32,007 nt of DNA from Candidatus Kerfeldbacteria bacterium. Its GTDB lineage: Bacteria; Patescibacteriota; Patescibacteriia; SBBC01. The stretch spans positions 1 through 32,007 of the forward strand of contig JACQKI010000015.1 of NCBI GenBank assembly GCA_016204645.1, read 5' to 3'. Shown here one piece after another: positions 1-6,854 of this stretch. The notes beneath the pieces are model-generated. The model made no database searches, was not told the DNA's origin, and saw only the letters and a list, made by a program, of their open reading frames with translations. The translations under genes were made by a program, and so were the position numbers. How positions within the stretch are numbered: position 1 is the first letter of the stretch; the number at the start of each line of letters is the position of its first letter.

Positions 1-782
1 CCCTACATCTGGCACGCAGCTTCATCCGAGTCAGTGCGATTGACCAGTTGGCTCATCCCAAGAGTTTCTGGTTTGCGATCGTCAGCAAAATGTTGCGCGT
101 CGTCATCGTGCTGATTTTCTTCCAGGCAGTGTTTCTTCACGTTAATCAGATTGGCAGCTGGCACCGTGACGATATTCTCGTGTTACTCGCTGTCTACTTC
201 ACCATTGAATCACTGATCATCATCACCTTCCACCGCAATCTAGCGTACTATTTTCCAAGTTACGTACGTAAGGGGTCGTTTGACCACTACTTAACCAAGC
301 CGATTCCAGTCTTGCCGCACGTCGCCTTCCGAGTCGTCGATTTGATGGATACCATCTCGACCTTGCCGGTTGGCGTACTCTGGGCCTACCTCCTGGCGAC
401 GGGCACGGTGCACCTAACGGTCGCCAGTTCTACGCTCTTTGTACTCTCCGGCCTGTTGGCCATTGTCTTTACCTTCGGCCTGAGCACGATCGTGGCGGCC
501 ATATCGTTTTGGTCAATCAGCCAGACCGGACTCGGTCGTCTCTACGAGCAGCTCTTCCGGACTGGCCGTTACCCGACCGACGCCTTGGGATCTTCGCAGG
601 GATTCTTATTCACCTACATCCTACCGTTCATTACAGTCGGTACGCTCCCGGCTTCAGCCCTCAACCATTTGATTGAACCAACCACCTTAGCAGGTGTGGC
701 GCTTTCGGTTTTGGTGTTTGCACTGCTGGCCCGGATGCTGTGGCGTCGCGGATTGCGACGCTATTCCTCGGCTAGTTCCTAG
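1..782 (+). CDS. ABC-2 type transporter permease, 5'-truncated by the window edge
   Basis: This is an integral membrane subunit of an ABC exporter of the ABC-2/DUF990-like class. The frame is open from the left edge. A TTG at 48 could be read as a start, but the upstream residues (RSFIRVSAID) align with the N-terminus of the related permease at 3242, so the true start probably lies only a few codons outside the window. About six hydrophobic segments are visible, and the C-terminus GLRRYSSASS matches the last ten residues of the 3242 gene. By analogy it would pair with another permease and an ATPase, either upstream of the window or the one at 4063. The substrate cannot be told. The stop is 60 bases from the convergent msrA stop, and I see no convincing terminator between them. 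Confidence 0.8.
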   Translation, partial: LHLARSFIRVSAIDQLAHPKSFWFAIVSKMLRVVIVLIFFQAVFLHVNQIGSWHRDDILVLLAVYFTIESLIIITFHRNLAYYFPSYVRKGSFDHYLTKPIPVLPHVAFRVVDLMDTISTLPVGVLWAYLLATGTVHLTVASSTLFVLSGLLAIVFTFGLSTIVAAISFWSISQTGLGRLYEQLFRTGRYPTDALGSSQGFLFTYILPFITVGTLPASALNHLIEPTTLAGVALSVLVFALLARMLWRRGLRRYSSASS

Positions 783-842
783 CGCATCGCCAAGCGCGAA
801 AAAGAATCAGCTCTCAACGACCGGCTGGCAAAATCCGTGTGT

Positions 843-1385
843 CTACGATTTTAGTAAAGCCGAGAACTTTTTTCTGAGCGTAGCTAATTTAGGACTGATG
901 ATTGCCTGGCAGTACGGCTGGTTCGGGTTTTTTGCAAAATAATCTTGGTGGTACTTCTCGGCCGGGTAGAACGTTTCCAGCGGAACAATCGCAGTTGCAA
1001 TTTGATCATCGAATACGCCTGCAGCCTCAATTCGGCCTTTGACCGCGGTGGCGGTTTTCTGCTGGATCTCGTCGTGATAGAAAATCACTGACCGGTACTG
1101 CTCACCGACATCGTTGCCTTGCCGGTCGATCTGCGTTGGGTCATGGGTCAGGAAGAAAACTTCCAGCAGCTGTTCGTACGAGATAACAGCTGGGTCGAAC
1201 GTTAGCTGAATCACCTCAGCGTGGCCGGTGGCGTGGCTACACACCTGCTCGTAGGTCGGGTTCGGTATGTTCCCACCAGCGTATCCAGAGGTGACGTTTG
1301 AAACGCCATGGAGCTGTTTGAAAATAGCTTCGGTGCACCAAAAGCACCCGCCACCAAAAGTTGCCAGATTGGTTAGCGGATCCAT
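843..1385 (-). CDS. msrA: Peptide-methionine (S)-S-oxide reductase MsrA
   Basis: MsrA reduces methionine-S-sulfoxide in oxidised proteins in the cytoplasm, using thiol reductant. The 180-residue product has the family hallmark GGGCFWC near residue 12, with the catalytic cysteine in the FWC-type motif. It also has SGYAGG, GHAEV and the PYCQAIISPK segment near the C-terminus, which carries a candidate resolving cysteine. The length is normal for a stand-alone MsrA without a fused MsrB. The ATG at 1385 directly precedes the conserved N-terminus. It is the only complete minus-strand gene here. It diverges from the gpsA-like gene across 51 bases, and its -10 hexamer lies exactly six bases before the ATG, which predicts a leaderless message. 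Confidence 0.95.
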   Translation of the reverse strand: MDPLTNLATFGGGCFWCTEAIFKQLHGVSNVTSGYAGGNIPNPTYEQVCSHATGHAEVIQLTFDPAVISYEQLLEVFFLTHDPTQIDRQGNDVGEQYRSVIFYHDEIQQKTATAVKGRIEAAGVFDDQIATAIVPLETFYPAEKYHQDYFAKNPNQPYCQAIISPKLATLRKKFSALLKS

Positions 1386-1391
1386 AGTTTC

Positions 1392-1420
1392 AGTTTAGCA
1401 CACGAATTTGATCGCGTCAT
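1392..1420 (-). promoter_or_regulatory. msrA promoter, predicted leaderless
   Basis: Read on the minus strand, ATGACG (1420-1415) is followed by a 17-base spacer and TAAACT (1397-1392). A TG one base upstream of the hexamer gives an extended -10. Six bases separate TAAACT from the ATG at 1385, so the expected +1 falls on the start codon. Confidence 0.55.
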
Positions 1421-1421
1421 T

Positions 1422-1430
1422 TGCTATACT
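1422..1430 (+). promoter_or_regulatory. Extended -10 of the gpsA-like gene, predicted leaderless
   Basis: TGC followed by TATACT forms an extended -10. No good -35 sits 16-18 bases upstream. Six bases (1431-1436) separate the hexamer from the ATG at 1437, placing the expected transcription start on the start codon. The element interlocks with the divergent msrA promoter. Confidence 0.5.
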
Positions 1431-1436
1431 GATTCC

Positions 1437-2390
1437 ATGGATGAACGGGATAAGCCTGGTCAAGTACTCGGTGTCGGTATTGTCGGCTACGGCCGGCTGG
1501 GCCGAGCCTTGCACCGCTTGATTGACCACGGCCGGTCCCGGGCAGCCGTCTTAATTTGGAATCGAACCCGCATCAATGTCCCGGGCTGGACATCGATTCA
1601 TCAATTAGCGCAGCAAGCCGAAGTGATTCTGTTGTGCATTCCATCTTTTGCTCTGCGCCAGCTGTTGGAAACGCTCAAACCCGCACTTCGGTCATCAACC
1701 GTGTTGGTCAGCTTTGCCAAAGGTATTGAGCATACCAGCGGTCAGACCGTTGATCAGGTCTTCGCGACGGTCGTACCAACCCAGCCGTTCGCCCTGGTCG
1801 GCGGTCCGATGCTGGCCGAGGAACTGGTTGCCGGACGGCAGGGGATTGCGGTCGTCGGCACACACGACCCTACGATCTATCTCAAACTGGTCTACTTGTT
1901 CGACGGGACTGAGCTGCTGCTCGAGCCATCAGGCGACCCACGCGCGGTCAGCCTGGCCGGAGTCCTAAAGAACGTCTATGCGCTGGCCGTCGGCATCAGC
2001 TACGGCGTCGGCTGCCAGCCGGGCGAGTGCCAAAATTTTCGGCAGCGGGCCTTGCAGGAAATGCTGGCAGTCGGCCAGCACCTAAGGTTACCCACGTCCA
2101 CCATTAACGGCCCAGCTGGCGTCGGCGACTTCATGACTACCAGCAGTAGTCCACTGTCCCGCAACCGCCGGGCTGGCGAACGGCTCGGTCAAGACGGCAG
2201 CCTTGACCGTGAAGCCGAATCAATCGCTTCCTTTCCGCACCTGATCGCGCTGGTGGGTGAGCTTGCAGCCTTCCCAATTCTGCGAGCGACGTCGCAAGCC
2301 GTCATGCATGGCCAATCGGTAGGTCGAGCTTTTGCCGCGGTCCTACCTGGAGCCGGCCAAAGCGGCGATAAAAACCCGAGCCGAAGTTGA
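1437..2390 (+). CDS. gpsA: NAD(P)-dependent glycerol-3-phosphate dehydrogenase
   Basis: GpsA makes sn-glycerol 3-phosphate from dihydroxyacetone phosphate for phospholipid or glycerol-phosphate polymer synthesis in the cytoplasm. The 317-residue product begins with a Rossmann glycine motif (GIVGYGRLG, residues about 13-21). It then has the family signatures SFAKGIE, GPMLAEEL, the LAGVLKNVYALAVG segment with the catalytic lysine, and GPAGVGDF followed by TSSSPLSRNRRAGERLGQ, the sn-G3P-binding region. Length is close to the usual 320-340. The start is the ATG six bases after the TATACT hexamer. A second ATG four bases later is out of frame. The gene is followed by its own short gap and the ABC cluster, so it may be a single-gene unit. 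Confidence 0.9.
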   Translation: MDERDKPGQVLGVGIVGYGRLGRALHRLIDHGRSRAAVLIWNRTRINVPGWTSIHQLAQQAEVILLCIPSFALRQLLETLKPALRSSTVLVSFAKGIEHTSGQTVDQVFATVVPTQPFALVGGPMLAEELVAGRQGIAVVGTHDPTIYLKLVYLFDGTELLLEPSGDPRAVSLAGVLKNVYALAVGISYGVGCQPGECQNFRQRALQEMLAVGQHLRLPTSTINGPAGVGDFMTTSSSPLSRNRRAGERLGQDGSLDREAESIASFPHLIALVGELAAFPILRATSQAVMHGQSVGRAFAAVLPGAGQSGDKNPSRS

Positions 2391-2408
2391 GCACCCAGTC
2401 GTCAGCTC

Positions 2409-2437
2409 TTGCTGCCAGTCGGAAAGTAGGGTAGAGT
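2409..2437 (+). promoter_or_regulatory. Promoter of the ABC-2 permease at 2444, predicted leaderless
   Basis: TTGCTG (2409-2414), a 17-base spacer and TAGAGT (2432-2437) make a sigma70-like promoter. Six bases separate the hexamer from the GTG start at 2444, so +1 is expected on the start codon. The whole gap between genes is 53 bases. Confidence 0.6.
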
Positions 2438-2443
2438 AGTACG

Positions 2444-3238
2444 GTGCGAAAGTACGTCGCGATTTTTCGGACTGCGCTGCAGCAGAGCATAACCTGGCGC
2501 GGGGCGTTCTGGTTCTACATCGCCCTGAACTTTTTGCCATTGCTAGCGTACTACTTCTTGTGGACGTCCATTTTCCAAGACCGGGCTGAAGCCGCCGGTT
2601 TCAGCTACGAGGCATTGCTGACGTACGCGGTCGTAGCTACGGTCTTCGGCCGCTTGACCTGGGCTTCACCCGAGTATGGGGTCATGGAGAACATCCGCGA
2701 AGGCACGCTGGCCAAGTACCTGGTCCAGCCAATGTCATACTTCGGCTACTACCTTACCAGCCGGCTGGCTTTTCGGACCTTTGGCACGCTCATCACGCTG
2801 CCCTTTACCGGTGTGGTAGTGGTGTTGGTTTGGTCACACCTGATGGCACCCCCCGAGGGCTGGCGCTGGTTGGCCGTCATCGCCACGCTACCGATTGCCT
2901 TTGCCCTGCAATTCTTGTTCGGCATGGCCCTCGGGCTACTGTCGTTCTGGATCCTTGAAGCCCGCTACTTCCAGTACTTTAAAGAAACCGCCCTTGACCT
3001 GCTGGTCGGCGCAGTACTGCCATTCAGTTTTTTCCCCACCTACATTCAGGCCATCTTTGAGCTGCTACCGTTCCGCTACATCGCTTCATTTCCAGTTGAG
3101 CTCTACCTCGGCCGACTGCCGACCAACGACGTGATTCTCGGATTTACCATGGCCAGCGCCTGGGTAGTCGGGCTGTTCCTGTTAACCCGTTGGATGTGGC
3201 GCCATGGCTTGCGCCGCTTCGTGGCCTTCGGAAATTAA
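2444..3238 (+). CDS. ABC-2 type transporter permease (first of a pair)
   Basis: This is a 264-residue polytopic membrane subunit of an ABC exporter. It begins with a short basic stretch (RKYVAIFRTALQQS), followed by about six hydrophobic helices, and ends in the W-R-x-GLRR type tail shared with the other two permeases. These features match the ABC-2 permease family found beside DrrA-like ATPases. The GTG start at 2444 is supported by the promoter spacing and by similarity of the first residues to the 3242 gene. It is followed after only three bases by the second permease and then the ATPase, so the three probably form a heterodimeric permease plus ATPase dimer. The cargo is unknown; the downstream glycan genes suggest a polysaccharide or lipid-linked intermediate. 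Confidence 0.85.
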   Translation: MRKYVAIFRTALQQSITWRGAFWFYIALNFLPLLAYYFLWTSIFQDRAEAAGFSYEALLTYAVVATVFGRLTWASPEYGVMENIREGTLAKYLVQPMSYFGYYLTSRLAFRTFGTLITLPFTGVVVVLVWSHLMAPPEGWRWLAVIATLPIAFALQFLFGMALGLLSFWILEARYFQYFKETALDLLVGAVLPFSFFPTYIQAIFELLPFRYIASFPVELYLGRLPTNDVILGFTMASAWVVGLFLLTRWMWRHGLRRFVAFGN

Positions 3239-3241
3239 ACC

Positions 3242-4030
3242 ATGCGCCGCTACCTAAAACTTTTCAGACGATTCGTGAGCACCAGCTTGATCCGTGAAAT
3301 CGAATTCCGCTCGGGTTTCATCGTCCTGCTGTTGAGCGAGTTACTGCAAGATGCGATCACGATAGTCTTTTTCTCGGCCCTGTACGGCTCGGTCGCCACG
3401 GTTCGCGGCTGGTCGTACGCCGAAGCCTTGCTCCTGCTCGGCACGTTCATGCTCATCACCTACCTGACGCATGCCTTATTCTACCGAAACTTTGCCCGGG
3501 TTTCAGAGTACGTCAACCAAGGTCGTCTCGACGTGCTGCTGACCAAACCGGTTGACACGCAATTCATCATGACGCTGCGATACACCGCGGTGGCTGACCT
3601 GTTTAACATCGCGGCCGCCCTAATCGTGGTCGCGTTTGCAGTTAGCCGGCTTGACGTCCCGATCACGTTCGGAGCCGGGCTGGGTTATACCACGCTGGTT
3701 TTACTAGGGGCGGTCATCGTCTACGGAATCTGGTTCGCTATCTCGTTGCTGGCCTTCTGGTTGACCCAGATCGAAGAGATTCAAGAGTTGTGGAACAGCC
3801 TGTTCGACTTTACCCGTTACCCACGGCAAATCTACGAGGGCGGCGTACGGATACTATTCACAGTGGTCGTGCCGATCCTGACCATTGTCGCTTTTCCGGC
3901 TGAATTTTTTCTCGGTCGAATCGGCCCGGCTGCAATCCTCTATAACCTCGGGTTAGCAGTTATGCTCCTCGTTTTGACGCGCTGGCTCTGGAACGTCGGC
4001 CTTCGCCGGTACTCGTCAGCGTCGTCTTGA
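3242..4030 (+). CDS. ABC-2 type transporter permease (second of a pair)
   Basis: This is a 262-residue integral membrane protein with about six transmembrane stretches and the N-terminal pattern RRYLKLFRRFV typical of the family. It resembles the partial permease at the left edge more than its immediate neighbour: both share the tail GLRRYSSASS and a similar LTKP motif after the first loop. The start ATG lies three bases after the preceding stop, with no Shine-Dalgarno site. It is expected to heterodimerise with the 2444 product and work with the ATPase at 4063. The end-to-start gap of 32 bases before the ATPase holds a TATACT hexamer that could give the ATPase extra transcription. Confidence 0.85.
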   Translation: MRRYLKLFRRFVSTSLIREIEFRSGFIVLLLSELLQDAITIVFFSALYGSVATVRGWSYAEALLLLGTFMLITYLTHALFYRNFARVSEYVNQGRLDVLLTKPVDTQFIMTLRYTAVADLFNIAAALIVVAFAVSRLDVPITFGAGLGYTTLVLLGAVIVYGIWFAISLLAFWLTQIEEIQELWNSLFDFTRYPRQIYEGGVRILFTVVVPILTIVAFPAEFFLGRIGPAAILYNLGLAVMLLVLTRWLWNVGLRRYSSASS

Positions 4031-4044
4031 ACCGTTAAGTACGC

Positions 4045-4050
4045 TATACT
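4045..4050 (+). promoter_or_regulatory. Candidate -10 before the ABC ATPase
   Basis: A TATACT hexamer lies 12 bases before the ATG at 4063, implying a leader of only about six bases if used. No convincing -35 lies 16-18 bases upstream; a TTGAAC at 4027-4032 is too close. The gene also sits in frame for read-through from the permease promoter. Confidence 0.35.
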
Positions 4051-4062
4051 ACAGTCTCGCGT

Positions 4063-5049
4063 ATGTCGATCATCGACGTTCAAAACCTCCGAAAAACTTA
4101 CACCTACCACAAGAAGGCGCCGGGTTTGGTCAACTCCATCCGCTCGCTGTTCAAGCGTGAGTCGCTGACCACCGAGGCGGTCAAGGGCATCAGCTTCAGC
4201 GTCGAGGAAGGGGAGCTGGTGGGATTTCTGGGTCCGAACGGCGCCGGCAAAACTACCACGTTGAAAATGCTGGCTGGAATTTTGTACCCGTCTGGCGGGC
4301 AGGCAACGGTGCTGGGTTTCGTACCCTGGGAGCGCCAGGCAGCCTACCAGAAGCAGTTCTCAATCGTGATGGGCCAGAAAAACCAGCTGTGGTGGGATCT
4401 GCCAGCGCACGAGTCGTTCCTGCTGAATAAGGAAATATACGAAATCCCTGACCAGCAGTTTCGGGTTGCGCTCGACGAGCTGACCGAGCTGCTCGACCTC
4501 AAAGACGTGCTCGACGTCCAAGTCCGGAAGCTAAGTCTCGGCCAGCGCATGAAAGCCGAGCTGACAGCCGCGCTCCTGCACCGGCCGAAGGTCTTGTTCC
4601 TGGACGAGCCGACGATCGGGCTGGACGTCGTCTCGCAGCAGAAGATGCGCGAATTCATCAAATCCTACAACGACCGCAAGCAGACTACGATTATGCTGAC
4701 CTCCCACTACATGGAAGACGTCGCGGCACTTGCCAAGCGGGTGATCATCATCGACCAGGGCGCGATTTTCTACGATGGGCCGTTGTCCGGTTTAGTCAGC
4801 AAGTTCCACGATTACAAAATCGTCAACATGACCTTCACCCGGTCGGTTGAACGCCGAACGCTGGCATCGTTCGGCGACGTGATTGAGGTGTCGGGCTTGA
4901 CCGCCAGCTTGCGCGTGCCTCGGACCGAGTCGACCAAGCGCGCAGCCGCCATGCTCCAGCAGCTGCCGATTGACGACATCACCATTGAAGAAGAACCGAT
5001 CGACGACGTCATCCGTCAATTCTTTCTTGAGCGCAGCCGTGCGGCCTAG
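4063..5049 (+). CDS. ABC-2 type transporter ATP-binding protein
   Basis: This 328-residue cytoplasmic ATPase drives the permease pair encoded just upstream. It has all nucleotide-binding motifs in order: Walker A GPNGAGKT (57-64), a Q-loop near MGQKN, the signature LSLGQ (about 157-161), Walker B VLFLDEP (about 177-183), and the H-loop in TSHYMED. A C-terminal extension of about 90 residues after the ATPase core is typical of DrrA-like exporters. An N-terminal insertion (KAPGLVNSIRSLFKRES) before the Walker A region is also seen in this subgroup. The start ATG lies at the conserved SIIDVQNLRKTY beginning. The last 11 bases overlap the GTG of the next glycosyltransferase, which couples export and glycan genes. 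Confidence 0.93.
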   Translation: MSIIDVQNLRKTYTYHKKAPGLVNSIRSLFKRESLTTEAVKGISFSVEEGELVGFLGPNGAGKTTTLKMLAGILYPSGGQATVLGFVPWERQAAYQKQFSIVMGQKNQLWWDLPAHESFLLNKEIYEIPDQQFRVALDELTELLDLKDVLDVQVRKLSLGQRMKAELTAALLHRPKVLFLDEPTIGLDVVSQQKMREFIKSYNDRKQTTIMLTSHYMEDVAALAKRVIIIDQGAIFYDGPLSGLVSKFHDYKIVNMTFTRSVERRTLASFGDVIEVSGLTASLRVPRTESTKRAAAMLQQLPIDDITIEEEPIDDVIRQFFLERSRAA

Positions 5050-5907
5050 CATCACCGCCATCGTGGTCAGCTTCAACACGCCGGACGAGCTCCAGCGGTG
5101 CCTCGCCAGCCTGCGGGCCTCGACCGGGGTTGGACTGAAGACAATCGTGGTCGACAACGATTCAGCCTTCGACGTCGCGGCTGTGGTCCAGCGTGCATAC
5201 CCCGACGCCGAGCTGATTCGGAACTCGAGCAACCGCGGATTTGCAGCGGCCGTCAACCAGGGCCTGGCCCGAGCCAGCGAAACAGTCGTGCTCATCAACC
5301 CGGATCTGACCGTTCAACCGGACACCTTAGCCATCTTGTACGACCGCCTGATCGCTCACCCGAACGCCGGCATCGTCGGACCGAAGCTCCGCTACCCTGA
5401 CGGGACGCACCAGCCTTCAGTAAAACGCTTCCCCCGTTGGATCGACTTAGCGTTGACTCTGGCTAAGCTCCCAAACTTTGTTCCCGGACTGAGTCGTCGC
5501 TACCACGCCACAGATACAGACTATGACCGGGAGCAGATGGTCGATCAAGTGATGGGCTCGTGCTTCATGATCCGTCCCCAGACGCTGTACGCAGTCGGAA
5601 GCTTCGACGAAGGTTTTTTTATTTGGTTTGAGGGGTCGATTTTTGCCGGCGAGCCAGGCAGCGCGGCTGGCTGACGCTGTACACGCCGGCTGCAACGGCC
5701 ATACACGTCCGAGGAGCGAGCTTCCGGCCGCAGCCGAGCCGATTCAAGCAGCGTCTGCTACGTCAGAGCATCCGCCACTACTGCCGGAAACATTTTGGCC
5801 TGCTGGCCGAGCTCGGCTTACTCCCGGCCTTGGCCGTCAGCGCCGGCAGCGGACTGCTGATAGACGTGTTCCGGCTCCGGAAACCCCAAGCCGTACGGGA
5901 CTACTAA
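5039..5907 (+). pseudogene. GT2 glycosyltransferase (COG1216-like) broken by a one-base frameshift
   Basis: The first part (5039-5674 as read) is a GT-A fold glycosyltransferase: ITAIVVSFNTP at the start, VVDNDS, SNRGFAAAVNQG, then the INPDL motif. It breaks off after GSFDEGFFIWFEG. In the -1 frame the missing part follows directly from about 5632: GVDFCRRARQRGW, then TPAATAIHVRGASF, ending at a TAA at 5905-5907. Rejoined, the product is about 290 residues, normal for the family. The two intact paralogues in the window read E-D-V-D at the break, so loss of one A from GAGGAGGTC is the simplest explanation. It may be a real mutation or an assembly error. The GTG at 5039 overlaps the ATPase stop; the restored stop overlaps the next ATG as TAATG, arguing for a formerly intact coupled gene. 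Confidence 0.85.
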
Positions 5908-6854
5908 TGCCGCATCCGCCGTTCCACTGCCCGAACTGCCACCAGCCACTCTCAACGCACCAGCTCGCCATGACCTGCCGGTCGTGTCGTGCCACGTACC
6001 CTGTCCGTCACGGGATTCCGCAGCTCCTCCACCCGCGGTTCATGGACAGCTTTAAAGAATCCGAGCAGCACTTCCACGACGAGCTGTCGGCTTCGGCCAC
6101 CAACCGATCGATCGCCAGCCGGTCATCGCGTTTCCACAACCGTTTCAAACAGCCGATGATGGAGCTGCCGCTCGGCTCGGCAGTCCTCGAAGTTGCCTGC
6201 GGTACGCGGGTCGACGGCGTGGAAATTGCCGCGGCCGGGCAATCGGCCACCGCGCTCGATATTTCGCCGGACGCGGTCGTCCAGGCCCAGTCGTTGGTCA
6301 GGCAGGTCGGCCTTGAAGGCCGTCTGCGCTTAGCCGTGTCGGACGCCGAGCACCTGCCGTTTTCCGACCGGGTGTTCGACGCGACCTTCGTCGCCGCTTC
6401 CTTCCACCACTTTCCCAACCAACTGTCCGCGCTCTTAGAGATGCGGCGCGTCACCAAGCCGGGCGGCCTCGTCATCTTCGGGGTCGAGCCGCAGGCCTGG
6501 CCGTACCGAACGCTCTACCGCTGGCTAGGGCCGCTCAAGCGGTACATCCGACGCCGCCAGTACCGGATGTACAACTCCGTCGCCGACGATTCGACCGAAG
6601 GGTACACTGAACCGCAACTCCGGGAGCTATTTCGGCGAGCCGATCTTGAAATCCAGGAGGTCTCGCCTGCCAAGCTGCTGAGCGAATGCTACGATTCGAG
6701 CGTCCGGCTACTCCAGCGGCTGCTGCGTCGGCAGCTGCATCCCTGGGCCTGGCTCGACCATCGGTTGGCGGACGTCGACGCTGGCTTGGAGCGCCTGCCC
6801 GGCATCAGCAAACTATTTTGGCACTGGAACGTCATCAGTCGAGTGCCGGTATGA
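5907..6854 (+). CDS. SAM-dependent methyltransferase with N-terminal zinc ribbon
   Basis: The 315-residue product has an N-terminal Trm112-like zinc ribbon (C8, C11, C24, C27, followed by the YPVRHGIPQLL strand). A class I methyltransferase domain follows: motif I VLEVACGTR near residue 93, ALDIS (motif II acid), SDAEHLPF, FHHF, and the KPGGLVIFGVEP strand. The ORF is open further upstream, but the ATG at 5907 is chosen because the zinc ribbon begins there and it overlaps the restored stop of the preceding glycosyltransferase. Position in the glycan cluster suggests methylation of a sugar or of a lipid-linked glycan end, but the substrate cannot be seen. The next gene starts with an ATGA overlap. 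Confidence 0.85.
   Translation: MPHPPFHCPNCHQPLSTHQLAMTCRSCRATYPVRHGIPQLLHPRFMDSFKESEQHFHDELSASATNRSIASRSSRFHNRFKQPMMELPLGSAVLEVACGTRVDGVEIAAAGQSATALDISPDAVVQAQSLVRQVGLEGRLRLAVSDAEHLPFSDRVFDATFVAASFHHFPNQLSALLEMRRVTKPGGLVIFGVEPQAWPYRTLYRWLGPLKRYIRRRQYRMYNSVADDSTEGYTEPQLRELFRRADLEIQEVSPAKLLSECYDSSVRLLQRLLRRQLHPWAWLDHRLADVDAGLERLPGISKLFWHWNVISRVPV

Noticed and set aside
783..842. Terminator between the permease and msrA
   Set aside because: Only short, imperfect arms are visible and there is no T-run on either strand.
694..942. Plus-strand ORF spanning the permease end and msrA
   Set aside because: It overlaps two well-supported genes in another frame and has no recognisable domain.
4027..4032. 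TTGAAC as the -35 of the ABC ATPase promoter
   Set aside because: Spacing to TATACT at 4045 is 12 bases, too short for sigma70-type promoters. A similar TTGATC at 1408-1413 before gpsA is 11 bases away and rejected for the same reason.
5614..5621. T7 run in the first GT2 as a programmed -1 frameshift site
   Set aside because: After a -1 slip in the T-run the new frame meets a TGA at 5629-5631, before the conserved second half. The switch must happen at or after the GGGG at 5632-5635, which is not a standard slippery heptamer.
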